Below are positions 16,657 to 23,188 of a stretch of 26,820 bases of DNA, piece after piece. The stretch covers positions 1 through 26,820 of the forward strand of contig JAICTR010000002.1 in NCBI GenBank assembly GCA_025936275.1, given 5' to 3'. Numbering within the stretch: position 1 is the stretch's first letter; every line of letters starts with the position of its first letter. Both the position numbers and the translations under genes were made by a program. Origin of the DNA: Burkholderiales bacterium. Its GTDB lineage: Bacteria > Pseudomonadota > Gammaproteobacteria > Burkholderiales > Usitatibacteraceae. The notes below the pieces were generated by a model. The model did no database searches and was not told the origin of the DNA. It saw only the letters and a list, made by a program, of their open reading frames with translations.

Positions 16657-17394
16657 ATGCTGATCATCCCCGCGATCGACCTGAAGGACGGGCAGTGCGT
16701 GCGCCTCGAGCAGGGGCGCATGGCGTCCGCGACCGTGTTCTCCGCGAAGCCCGGCGAGGCGGCCGCGCAGTGGGCGGCGAAAGGCGCGAAGCGCCTGCAC
16801 GTGGTGGACCTGAACGGCGCGATCGCCGGCAAGCCGCGCAACGAAGCGGCCGTGAAGGAGATCGTGGCGGCGGTCGATTCGGATGTGCCGATCCAGCTCG
16901 GCGGCGGCATCCGCGACCTCGAGACCATCGAGCGCTATCTCGACGGCGGCGTCTCCTACGTGATCATCGGCACCGCGGCGGTGAAGAATCCCGGGTTCCT
17001 GCACGAGGCGTGCGACGCCTTTCCCGGCCACATCATGGTCGGGCTCGACGCCAAGGACGGCAAGGTCGCGACCGATGGCTGGTCCAAGCTCACCAAGCAC
17101 GACGTGATCGATCTCGCGAAGCGCTTCGAGGACTATGGCGTGGAAGCGGTGATCTACACCGACATCGGCCGCGACGGCATGATGACCGGCATCAACGTCG
17201 AGGCCACGGTGCGCCTCGCGCAGGCGCTCACCATGCCGGTGATCGCGAGCGGCGGCCTCAACCACCTCGATGACATCCGTCGCCTTTGCGAGGTGGAACC
17301 GGAAGGCATCACCGGCTGCATCGCCGGACGCGCGATCTACGAGGGCAAGCTCGATTTCGCCGAAGCGCTGAAGGTCGCGGCGGGCGACGCCTGA
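16657..17394 (+). CDS. hisA: ProFAR isomerase HisA
   Basis: TIM-barrel isomerase of 245 residues that opens the ribose ring of ProFAR. The N-terminal MLIIPAIDLKDGQCVRL carries the catalytic Asp8, and YTDIGRDGMMTG carries the second Asp. GGGIRDLETI and IASGGLNHLDD are the phosphate-binding loops. Confidence 0.97.
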   Translation: MLIIPAIDLKDGQCVRLEQGRMASATVFSAKPGEAAAQWAAKGAKRLHVVDLNGAIAGKPRNEAAVKEIVAAVDSDVPIQLGGGIRDLETIERYLDGGVSYVIIGTAAVKNPGFLHEACDAFPGHIMVGLDAKDGKVATDGWSKLTKHDVIDLAKRFEDYGVEAVIYTDIGRDGMMTGINVEATVRLAQALTMPVIASGGLNHLDDIRRLCEVEPEGITGCIAGRAIYEGKLDFAEALKVAAGDA

Positions 17395-17405
17395 GGCCGC
17401 CCCTC

Positions 17406-18167
17406 ATGGGCCTCGCCAAGCGCATCATCCCCTGCCTCGACGTGCACGCCGGGCGCGTCGTGAAGGGCGTGAACTTCGTGCGGCTGCGCGACGCGGGCGA
17501 CCCCGTCGAGATCGCGCGTCGCTACGACGAGGCGGGCGCCGACGAGGTCGCGTTCCTCGACATCACCGCGTCGAGCGATGCGCGCGACACCATCGTGCCG
17601 GTGATCGAGCGCGTCGCCGACCAGGTGTTCATCCCGCTCACCGTGGGCGGCGGCGTGCGCTCGGTGGACGACGTGCGCCGCCTCCTCAACGCGGGCGCCG
17701 ACAAGGTGAGCATCAACACCGCCGCCGTCGAGAGCCCGGCGCTGGTCGCCGAGGCGGCACGGCGCTTCGGCTCGCAGGCGATCGTGGTCGCGGTGGATGC
17801 GCGCGCCGCGGGACCGGGACGCTGGGAGGTCTACACCCACGGCGGACGCAAGGCGCGCGGGCTCGATGCCGTAGAATGGGCGCGCGAGATGGCGGCGCGT
17901 GGTGCGGGGGAAATCCTCCTCACCAGCATGGACCGCGACGGCACCAAGAGCGGCTTCGACCTCGCGCTCACGCGCGCGGTGAGCGAGGCGGTCGCGGTGC
18001 CGGTGATCGCGAGCGGCGGCGTCGGCACCCTCGAGCACCTCGCCGAGGGCATCACGCAGGGACGCGCCGACGCGGTGCTCGCCGCGTCGGTGTTTCATTT
18101 CGGGGAGATCGGCATCGGCGAGGCGAAGCGTTTCCTCGCCGCGCGCGGAATCGAGATGCGACTGTGA
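17406..18167 (+). CDS. hisF: Imidazole glycerol phosphate synthase, cyclase subunit
   Basis: TIM-barrel cyclase of 253 residues, partner of HisH; it yields imidazole glycerol phosphate and AICAR. The catalytic Asp residues lie in IIPCLDVHAGRVVKG and in LLTSMDRDGTKSGFD; phosphate loops are VGGGVRSVDD and IASGGVG. The ATG at 17406 is 11 bases after the hisA stop. The stop overlaps the hisI GTG by 4 bases. Confidence 0.97.
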   Translation: MGLAKRIIPCLDVHAGRVVKGVNFVRLRDAGDPVEIARRYDEAGADEVAFLDITASSDARDTIVPVIERVADQVFIPLTVGGGVRSVDDVRRLLNAGADKVSINTAAVESPALVAEAARRFGSQAIVVAVDARAAGPGRWEVYTHGGRKARGLDAVEWAREMAARGAGEILLTSMDRDGTKSGFDLALTRAVSEAVAVPVIASGGVGTLEHLAEGITQGRADAVLAASVFHFGEIGIGEAKRFLAARGIEMRL

Positions 18168-18562
18168 TTGCGCAATCCTGGCTCGACGAGATCGCCTGGA
18201 ACGCGGACGGGCTCGTTCCCGCCGTGGCGCAGGATGCCGCTTCGGGCGAGGTGCTGATGCTCGCGTGGATGAACCGCGAGTCGCTGGCGCGCACGGTCGC
18301 GAGCGGCGAGGCCACCTACTGGTCGCGCTCGCGCGGCGCGTTGTGGCGCAAGGGCGAGACGTCGGGGCACGTGCAGAAGGTGGTCGAGGTGCGCCTGGAT
18401 TGCGATGGCGACACCGTGGTGCTGCGCGTCGAATCGGTCGGCGGGGTCGCGTGCCACACGGGTCGCCGGCGCTGCTTCTTCCGCCTCCTCGAAGGCGCGG
18501 GCGGGGAGCGCCGCTGGAGCGTCACCGATCCGGTGCTCGAGGCGCCGGCCGACCATGGCTGA
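18164..18562 (+). CDS. hisI: Phosphoribosyl-AMP cyclohydrolase
   Basis: Zinc-dependent hydrolase of 132 residues that opens the adenine ring of PR-AMP. Motifs: GEVLMLAWMN, the conserved ATYWSRSRGALWRKGETSGH, the metal-binding LDCDGDT and the Cys pair in ACHTGRRRCFF. It is a stand-alone HisI, not fused to HisE. The GTG at 18164 overlaps hisF by 4 bases and the end overlaps hisE by 8. Confidence 0.96.
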   Translation: MIAQSWLDEIAWNADGLVPAVAQDAASGEVLMLAWMNRESLARTVASGEATYWSRSRGALWRKGETSGHVQKVVEVRLDCDGDTVVLRVESVGGVACHTGRRRCFFRLLEGAGGERRWSVTDPVLEAPADHG

Positions 18563-18881
18563 GCGCTCGGTGCTCGAGCGCCTGGAGGCGGCGATCGCCG
18601 CGCGGCGCGCGGCCGATCCGGCCGCCTCCTATGTCGCCTCGCTCCACGCGAAGGGCCTCGATGCGATCCTCAAGAAAGTGGGCGAGGAAGCGACCGAGGC
18701 CGTGATCGCCGGCAAGCAGGGCGATGCGCGGGCGCTGGCGCACGAGACCGCCGACCAGTTGTTCCACTGCCTGGTGATGCTCGGCTGGCACGGCGTGCCG
18801 CTCGCCGACGTGCTGGCGGAGCTCGAGCGCCGCGAAGGGCGATCCGGCATCGAAGAGAAGAATTCGCGAACGAAAGGATGA
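18555..18881 (+). CDS. hisE: Phosphoribosyl-ATP pyrophosphatase
   Basis: MazG-like pyrophosphohydrolase of 108 residues that acts on PR-ATP, the second step of the pathway. The motif KKVGEEATEAVIAGK with its Glu cluster and HETADQLFHCLVML supplies the Mg-binding helices. The start lies within the hisI end (8-base overlap), and the stop overlaps the next gene by 4 bases. It closes the histidine block. Confidence 0.96.
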   Translation: MAERSVLERLEAAIAARRAADPAASYVASLHAKGLDAILKKVGEEATEAVIAGKQGDARALAHETADQLFHCLVMLGWHGVPLADVLAELERREGRSGIEEKNSRTKG

Positions 18882-19249
18882 GCCCGGTGGAGAAGAAGGA
18901 CTGCCTCTTCTGCAAGATCGTGCGCGGCGAGATCCCGGCGCGCAAGGTGTACGAGGACGACGACATGCTCGCCTTCCACGACATCGCGCCGCAGGCGCCG
19001 GTGCACTTCATGATCATTCCCAAGCAGCATGTGGATTCCCTCGCCGCGGTGGGTCCGGAGCACGAGCGCGTGCTCGGCCGCATGTTCGCGATGGCCGGCC
19101 GGCTCGCGCGCGAGCAGGGCTCTCCCGACGGCTTCCGGACCATCGTGAACACGGGGCGGATCGGGCGACAGGACGTGTATCATTTGCATATCCACATCCT
19201 CGGCGGTTCCGAGCCCTTCGGCCGCATGATGCCGCCGTCGGGCGCCTGA
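18878..19249 (+). CDS. hinT: HIT-family purine nucleoside phosphoramidase (HinT)
   Basis: A 123-residue HIT protein. The catalytic motif HLHIHILGG has His102, His104 and His106; CLFCKIVRGEIPA is the usual N-terminal start, and its two Cys residues plus nearby His may bind zinc. It hydrolyses AMP-lysine-type and similar phosphoramidates. It overlaps hisE by 4 bases, so it is expressed with the histidine genes, an arrangement common in this group. Confidence 0.93.
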   Translation: MSPVEKKDCLFCKIVRGEIPARKVYEDDDMLAFHDIAPQAPVHFMIIPKQHVDSLAAVGPEHERVLGRMFAMAGRLAREQGSPDGFRTIVNTGRIGRQDVYHLHIHILGGSEPFGRMMPPSGA

Positions 19250-19280
19250 TTCCGGCCGCCCGCGCCACCAGGAGATTTCG

Positions 19281-19502
19281 ATGGGTTCGTTCAGTATCTG
19301 GCATTGGTTGATCGTGCTCGTGATCGTGCTGCTGATCTTCGGCACCAAGAAGCTGCGCAACGTCGGCGAGGACCTCGGCGGCGCCGTGAAGGGGTTCAAG
19401 CAGGGAATGCGCGAGGGCGAGCCGCCCGCGAAGCCCGCCGGCGAGATCTCGTCGCAGGGCACCACCATCGAGGGCGAGGTGAAGGAGAAGCAGAAGGGCT
19501 GA
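19281..19502 (+). CDS. tatA: Sec-independent translocase subunit TatA
   Basis: A 73-residue membrane protein of the twin-arginine export system. It has one N-terminal helix (IWHWLIVLVIVLLIFG), the FGTKKLRNVGEDLGGAVKGF hinge and amphipathic helix typical of TatA, and a charged tail. AGGAG at 19270-19274 is a good ribosome binding site. TatA polymerises to form the protein-conducting element. Confidence 0.95.
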   Translation: MGSFSIWHWLIVLVIVLLIFGTKKLRNVGEDLGGAVKGFKQGMREGEPPAKPAGEISSQGTTIEGEVKEKQKG

Positions 19503-19510
19503 TCCCGGCG

Positions 19511-19534
19511 GCGCTCGGCGGCCGGCGCGAGCGC
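19511..19534 (+). other. 7-bp stem-loop between tatA and tatB
   Basis: GCGCTCG (19511-19517) pairs with CGAGCGC (19528-19534) around a GC-rich 10-base loop, 8 bases after the tatA stop. No T-run follows. It lies where a partial block or RNA-processing point could help produce more TatA than TatB, but this is inference. Confidence 0.3.
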
Positions 19535-19578
19535 GGTCCGTCCGGGGCCGGGCGAGCCCGCGCTTAGCGATCGAATCC

Positions 19579-20004
19579 ATGTTCGACGTCGGCTTTTCCG
19601 AGATGCTGGTGATCGCCATCGTGGCCCTGGTGGTGATCGGTCCCGAACGCCTGCCGCGCGTCGCACGCACCGCCGGCATCCTCTTCGGCCGCCTGCAGCG
19701 CTACGTGACGCAGGTGAAGTCGGACATCCACCGCGAGATGGAAGCGGCCGACCTCGGCAAGGTGAAGACCGAGTTCGAGAGCGCCGCGCGCTCCATCAAG
19801 GAGGACATCGAGTCGCAGGCGGCGGACGCCGAGCGCGGCATTCGCGAAGCGCAGGCCGACCTCGATCGCGAGCTGGGCTCGGTCGCGAGCGCCGTCTCCG
19901 CGAGCCCGGCGCCCGCCGAATCGTCGGCCGCCTCCCCGCAGCTCGAGCTCGGCATCGAAGAGCCGCCGCCGCCCGCGCCGAGCGAGCCGACGAAGCCCGC
20001 ATGA
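19579..20004 (+). CDS. tatB: Sec-independent translocase subunit TatB
   Basis: A 141-residue protein with the TatB start MFDVGFSEMLVIAIVALVVI, then GPERLPRVARTAG, an amphipathic helix and a long acidic and Ala/Pro-rich cytoplasmic tail. The Glu in the membrane segment and the GPERLP motif distinguish it from TatA. With TatC it forms the receptor for twin-arginine signal peptides. It follows tatA by 76 bases, an unusually wide gap for this region. Confidence 0.95.
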   Translation: MFDVGFSEMLVIAIVALVVIGPERLPRVARTAGILFGRLQRYVTQVKSDIHREMEAADLGKVKTEFESAARSIKEDIESQAADAERGIREAQADLDRELGSVASAVSASPAPAESSAASPQLELGIEEPPPPAPSEPTKPA

Positions 20005-20014
20005 GGGCGCGCGC

Positions 20015-20773
20015 GTGAACGAGGCGCAGGAAAGCTTCCTCTCGCACCTCATCGAGCTGCGCACGCGCCTCGTCCGCTCGCTCCTCGCGGTCGGGATCGC
20101 GGCGCTGCCGACGCTCTACTTCAGCTCGGAGCTCTACGACATCCTCGCGATGCCGCTCATCAACAGCCTGCCGCAGGGCTCGCACATGATCGCCACCGGC
20201 GTCATCACGCCGTTCCTGATCCCGATGAAGATCGCGATCATGGCGGCGTTCCTGCTGGCGCTTCCCTACGTGCTGTACCAGGGCTGGGCATTCGTCGCGC
20301 CGGGCCTGTACACGCACGAGAAGAAGCTTGCGCTGCCGCTCGTGGTGAGCAGCACGGTGCTCTTCGCGGTGGGCATGCTCTTCTGCTATTTCATCGTGTT
20401 CCGCAAGGTGTTCGCGTTCATCGCGCACTTCGCGCCGAAGAGCATTTCCGTCGCGCCGGACATCGAGGCGTACTTCAACTTCGTGCTCGGCATGTTCCTC
20501 GCGTTCGGGCTCGCCTTCGAGGTGCCGGTGGTCGTGGTGGTGCTGGTCATCACCGGCCTCGTCACGGTGGAGCAGCTGCGGGAATGGCGCGGCTACGTGG
20601 TGGTCGCGATCTTCGTCGTCGCGGCGGTGGTGACGCCGCCGGACGTCGTGTCGCAGATTTCCCTCGCGCTGCCGATGTGCCTGCTCTACGAGGCGGGCAT
20701 CATCTTCGCGCAGATGGCGAGCCGCCGGCGCAAGCCGCAGGCGCTCGCGCAACCGCCGGGCGAGGAAGCCTAG
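20015..20773 (+). CDS. tatC: Sec-independent translocase subunit TatC
   Basis: A 252-residue, six-helix inner-membrane protein that recognises the twin-arginine motif. The N-terminal FLSHLIELRTRL contains the conserved Glu and Arg residues; later segments include PYVLYQGWAFVAPGLY and the helix around AYFNFVLGMFLAFGLAFEVP. It starts with GTG, 10 bases after tatB. Its TAG stop directly abuts the stop codon of the convergent protease gene. Confidence 0.95.
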   Translation: MNEAQESFLSHLIELRTRLVRSLLAVGIAALPTLYFSSELYDILAMPLINSLPQGSHMIATGVITPFLIPMKIAIMAAFLLALPYVLYQGWAFVAPGLYTHEKKLALPLVVSSTVLFAVGMLFCYFIVFRKVFAFIAHFAPKSISVAPDIEAYFNFVLGMFLAFGLAFEVPVVVVVLVITGLVTVEQLREWRGYVVVAIFVVAAVVTPPDVVSQISLALPMCLLYEAGIIFAQMASRRRKPQALAQPPGEEA

Positions 20774-21955
20774 CTAGGAAGAGGAGGCGGCCTCGTCGTC
20801 GGGGCGAGGGTGCGCCTTGCGGCGACCCACCACCACGTCGAACGCGAGCTCGCGCTCCTGCCGCAGCACCTTCACCGGCACCGATTTCCCGGGCGGCATG
20901 GCGGCGATCGACTTGAGCAGGGTCGCGGTGTCGGCGACCGGCTTGCCGTCGATGGAGAGGATCACGTCGCGCAGCTTCACGCCGCTCCTGTCGGCCGGGC
21001 TTCCGCGCTCGATCGCGCCGACGATCACGCCGTGCGTCACCTTGAGGCCGAGCGACTCCGCGAGCTCCGGCGTGACGTCCATCACGTCGATGCCGAACCA
21101 GCCGCGGGTGACGCTGCCGGTCTCGATGATCTGCTCCATGATCCGCTTGGCGAGCCCGACCGGGATGGCGAACCCGATGCCCTGGTAGCCGCCGGAGCGC
21201 GTGAAGATCAGCGTGTTGATGCCGATGAGGTTGCCCTTTGCGTCCACCAAGGCCCCGCCGGAATTGCCCGGATTGATCGCGGCATCGGTCTGGATGAAGC
21301 TGCCGAAGGGATTGGTCGTGATCTCCCGCCCCACCGCGCTCACGATGCCCATGGTGACCGTCTGCCCGACGCTGAACGGGTCGCCGATCGCGAGCACCAC
21401 GTCGCCCACCTTCGCGAGCTCCGAGTGGCCGAAGGTGATCGGCGTAAGCCCGCCGGCGGAAACCCGCACCACCGCAAGGTCCGTCTCGGGGTCGCTGCCG
21501 ACGATCTTGCCGGCGAGCGTGCGCCCATCGTGCAGTGTCACCTGGATGTCGGAGACCCCGTCCACGACGTGGTCGTTGGTGAGAATGTAGCCCTCGCGGC
21601 TCACGATCACGCCGGAGCCGAGCGAGAGCTGCGTCTCGGGCGGGAGCGTGAAGCGGTCGCCGAAGAAGCGCTGGAACGCCGGATCGTCGATGAGCGGGTT
21701 CTTGCGCTGGACCTTCTTGGTCGCGGAGATGTTCACCACCGAGGGGATCGCCTTGCGCGCCGCCTCGCTGAAGGAGGAGGCGCCGGCGAGCGGCAGCGCC
21801 GTGACCGGCAACGCGGTCGCCGCCGGGGCGCTCTCGTGCACCTCGACCACCTGGCGGCGCCACGCCATCCATTCGGGCTTCACCAGGCTCACCACGAAGA
21901 TCACGGCGAGCGTGGCGGTGACGGCCTGTGCGAAGACGAGCCAGAGCTTGCGCAT
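20774..21955 (-). CDS. degS: DegS/AlgW-type HtrA serine protease, membrane-anchored with one PDZ
   Basis: A 393-residue periplasmic protease. One N-terminal helix (about 5-25) looks like an uncleaved anchor. The trypsin-like domain has the triad His129 (LTNDHVVDG), Asp159 (ETDLAVVRV) and Ser232 (NPGNSGGALV). A single PDZ domain (about 285-375) follows, with GWFGIDVMDVTPELAESLGL. One PDZ plus an anchor matches DegS/AlgW, which cut the anti-sigma factor for the envelope stress response, rather than DegP with two PDZ domains. No rseA or rpoE is nearby, so the substrate is unproven. The ATG at 21955 is 47 bases from the mscL stop. Confidence 0.88.
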   Translation of the reverse strand: MRKLWLVFAQAVTATLAVIFVVSLVKPEWMAWRRQVVEVHESAPAATALPVTALPLAGASSFSEAARKAIPSVVNISATKKVQRKNPLIDDPAFQRFFGDRFTLPPETQLSLGSGVIVSREGYILTNDHVVDGVSDIQVTLHDGRTLAGKIVGSDPETDLAVVRVSAGGLTPITFGHSELAKVGDVVLAIGDPFSVGQTVTMGIVSAVGREITTNPFGSFIQTDAAINPGNSGGALVDAKGNLIGINTLIFTRSGGYQGIGFAIPVGLAKRIMEQIIETGSVTRGWFGIDVMDVTPELAESLGLKVTHGVIVGAIERGSPADRSGVKLRDVILSIDGKPVADTATLLKSIAAMPPGKSVPVKVLRQERELAFDVVVGRRKAHPRPDDEAASSS

Positions 21956-21976
21956 TCGGGCACTTGGGGGCGGAAA

Positions 21977-22004
21977 CCGCTATTTTAGCGGCCCGCGGCC
22001 GCTA
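21977..22004 (-). repeat. Alternating TAGCGG/CCGCTA repeat before degS
   Basis: Read on the minus strand, TAGCGGC (22004-21998) pairs with GCCGCTA (21992-21986) in a 7-bp stem with a CGCGG loop. The CCGCTA arm can instead pair with the next TAGCGG (21982-21977). The first arm contains the mscL stop codon TAG, and TAAAAT at 21987-21982, a likely -10 box for degS 27 bases before its ATG, falls inside the element. The two hairpins exclude each other. Confidence 0.45.
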
Positions 22005-22427
22005 CTTCGCGCGCAATGTGTCGCGGATCTCGCGCAGCAGCAACACCTGTTCGGGCGGCGCGGGGGGAGGGGCGGCTTCGTGCTGCCGGCGCAGCCGGTT
22101 GATCGCCCGCACCATGAGGAAGACGATGAAGGCGAGGATCACGAAGTTGAGCGCGACGTTCACGAAGTTGCCCCAGGCGACCACCGGCACGCCCGCTTTC
22201 TTCACCGCTTCGAGCGTATGGGGCACGCCCTCCGGGATGCGCGCGAGCGGCAGGAAGTAGTTGCTGAATTCCAGCCCGCCGGTGAACTTGCCCACGAGCG
22301 GCATCACGATGTCGTTCACCAGCGAGTCGACGATCTTCCCGAACGCGCCGCCGACGATCACGCCGACCGCCAGGTCGACCACGCTGCCGCGCACCGCGAA
22401 TTCGCGGAATTCCGACGTGAAGCTCAT
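22002..22427 (-). CDS. mscL: Large-conductance mechanosensitive channel MscL
   Basis: A 141-residue inner-membrane channel that opens under membrane tension and releases solutes on osmotic downshock. The N-terminal SEFREFAVRGSVVDLAVGVI and the pore helix GGAFGKIVDSLVNDIVMP are hallmarks; the second helix is FVNVALNFVILAFIVFLMVRAIN, followed by the cytoplasmic bundle ending LLLREIRDTLRAK. GGAGGAG just before the ATG on the minus strand is a strong ribosome binding site. Confidence 0.97.
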   Translation of the reverse strand: MSFTSEFREFAVRGSVVDLAVGVIVGGAFGKIVDSLVNDIVMPLVGKFTGGLEFSNYFLPLARIPEGVPHTLEAVKKAGVPVVAWGNFVNVALNFVILAFIVFLMVRAINRLRRQHEAAPPPAPPEQVLLLREIRDTLRAK

Positions 22428-22451
22428 CGCGTTCTCCTCCCGGAAGGGGGC

Positions 22452-22480
22452 AATCTAGGCGTGCCGGAAGGGCGCGTCAA
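22452..22480 (-). promoter_or_regulatory. Sigma-70 promoter of mscL
   Basis: On the minus strand TTGACG (22480-22475) and TAGATT (22457-22452) are spaced by exactly 17 bases, with the expected start site near 22445 and the mscL ATG at 22427. This is the best -35/-10 pair in the window. Confidence 0.55.
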
Positions 22481-22525
22481 CGCGGATCCCGCGGGCCGGG
22501 CTTCAAGAAAGCGGGGCAAATCCGC

Positions 22526-22531
22526 TAAAAT
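22526..22531 (+). promoter_or_regulatory. -10 box of the petABC promoter
   Basis: TAAAAT within CCGCTAAAAT, the same 10 bases that precede degS on the other strand. A weak -35 (TTCAAG, 22502-22507) lies 18 bases upstream. The leader of about 45 bases includes a pyrimidine-rich run (22553-22575). With the mscL promoter it makes the 152-base gap at 22428-22579 a divergent control region. Confidence 0.4.
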
Positions 22532-22579
22532 GCCGAATTAGCCGTCCGCCACGCCCTTCCTTTCCTTCCCTTCCGCGCA

Positions 22580-23185
22580 ATGACCGCCATCGTCACCGAC
22601 CGCGTCGATGAAAAGAGACGCCGCATCCTGATCGTCGCCACTTCCGCCGCCGGTGCTGTCGCGGGCGTCGGCATCGCGGCGCCGTTCGTAGCGAGCTGGT
22701 TCCCGAGCGCGCGCGCGCTCGCCGCCGGTGCTCCCGTGGAAGTGGACGTCTCGAAGATCGAGCCCGGCCAGCAGATCACGGTCTCGTGGCGCGGCAAGCC
22801 GGTGTGGATCCTGCATCGCACCAAGGACATGCTCGACCGGCTGCCGGCCAACGCGCCGCTGCTGAGCGATCCCGAGTCGAAGGAGCCGCAACAGCCCAAG
22901 TACATCAAGGGCGTCGACCGCTCGATCAAGCCGGAATACCTGGTCGCCGTCGGCGTCTGCACGCACCTGGGCTGCACGCCGAACCTCAAGAAGGAGGTCG
23001 GCGCCGCCTCGGACATGGGCCCCAACTGGCCGGGCGGCTACTACTGTCCCTGCCACGGCTCGCGCTTCGACCTCGCCGCGCGCGTCTTCAAGGGATCGCC
23101 CGCGCCGAAGAACCTCGTCATTCCCCCCTACCACTACGCGAGCAACGCGGTGGTCGTGGTGGGCGAAGACCCCAAAGGAGCGTAG
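22580..23185 (+). CDS. petA: Ubiquinol-cytochrome c reductase Rieske iron-sulfur subunit
   Basis: A 201-residue membrane-anchored [2Fe-2S] protein of the bc1 complex. Cluster ligands are Cys127 and His129 in CTHLGC, and Cys156 and His159 in CPCHGS, with the disulfide pair Cys132 and Cys158. The N-terminus has KRRRILIVATS followed by a hydrophobic stretch to about residue 40, a twin-arginine-type signal anchor, so the folded Fe-S protein is probably exported by TatABC. It is the first gene of petABC, with petB 3 bases later. Confidence 0.97.
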   Translation: MTAIVTDRVDEKRRRILIVATSAAGAVAGVGIAAPFVASWFPSARALAAGAPVEVDVSKIEPGQQITVSWRGKPVWILHRTKDMLDRLPANAPLLSDPESKEPQQPKYIKGVDRSIKPEYLVAVGVCTHLGCTPNLKKEVGAASDMGPNWPGGYYCPCHGSRFDLAARVFKGSPAPKNLVIPPYHYASNAVVVVGEDPKGA

Positions 23186-23188
23186 GGC

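Noticed and set aside
15042..16928. Long minus-strand reading frame (628 codons) opposite hisC, hisB, hisH and hisA
   Set aside because: Antisense shadow of four recognised genes; no motif, no ribosome binding site.
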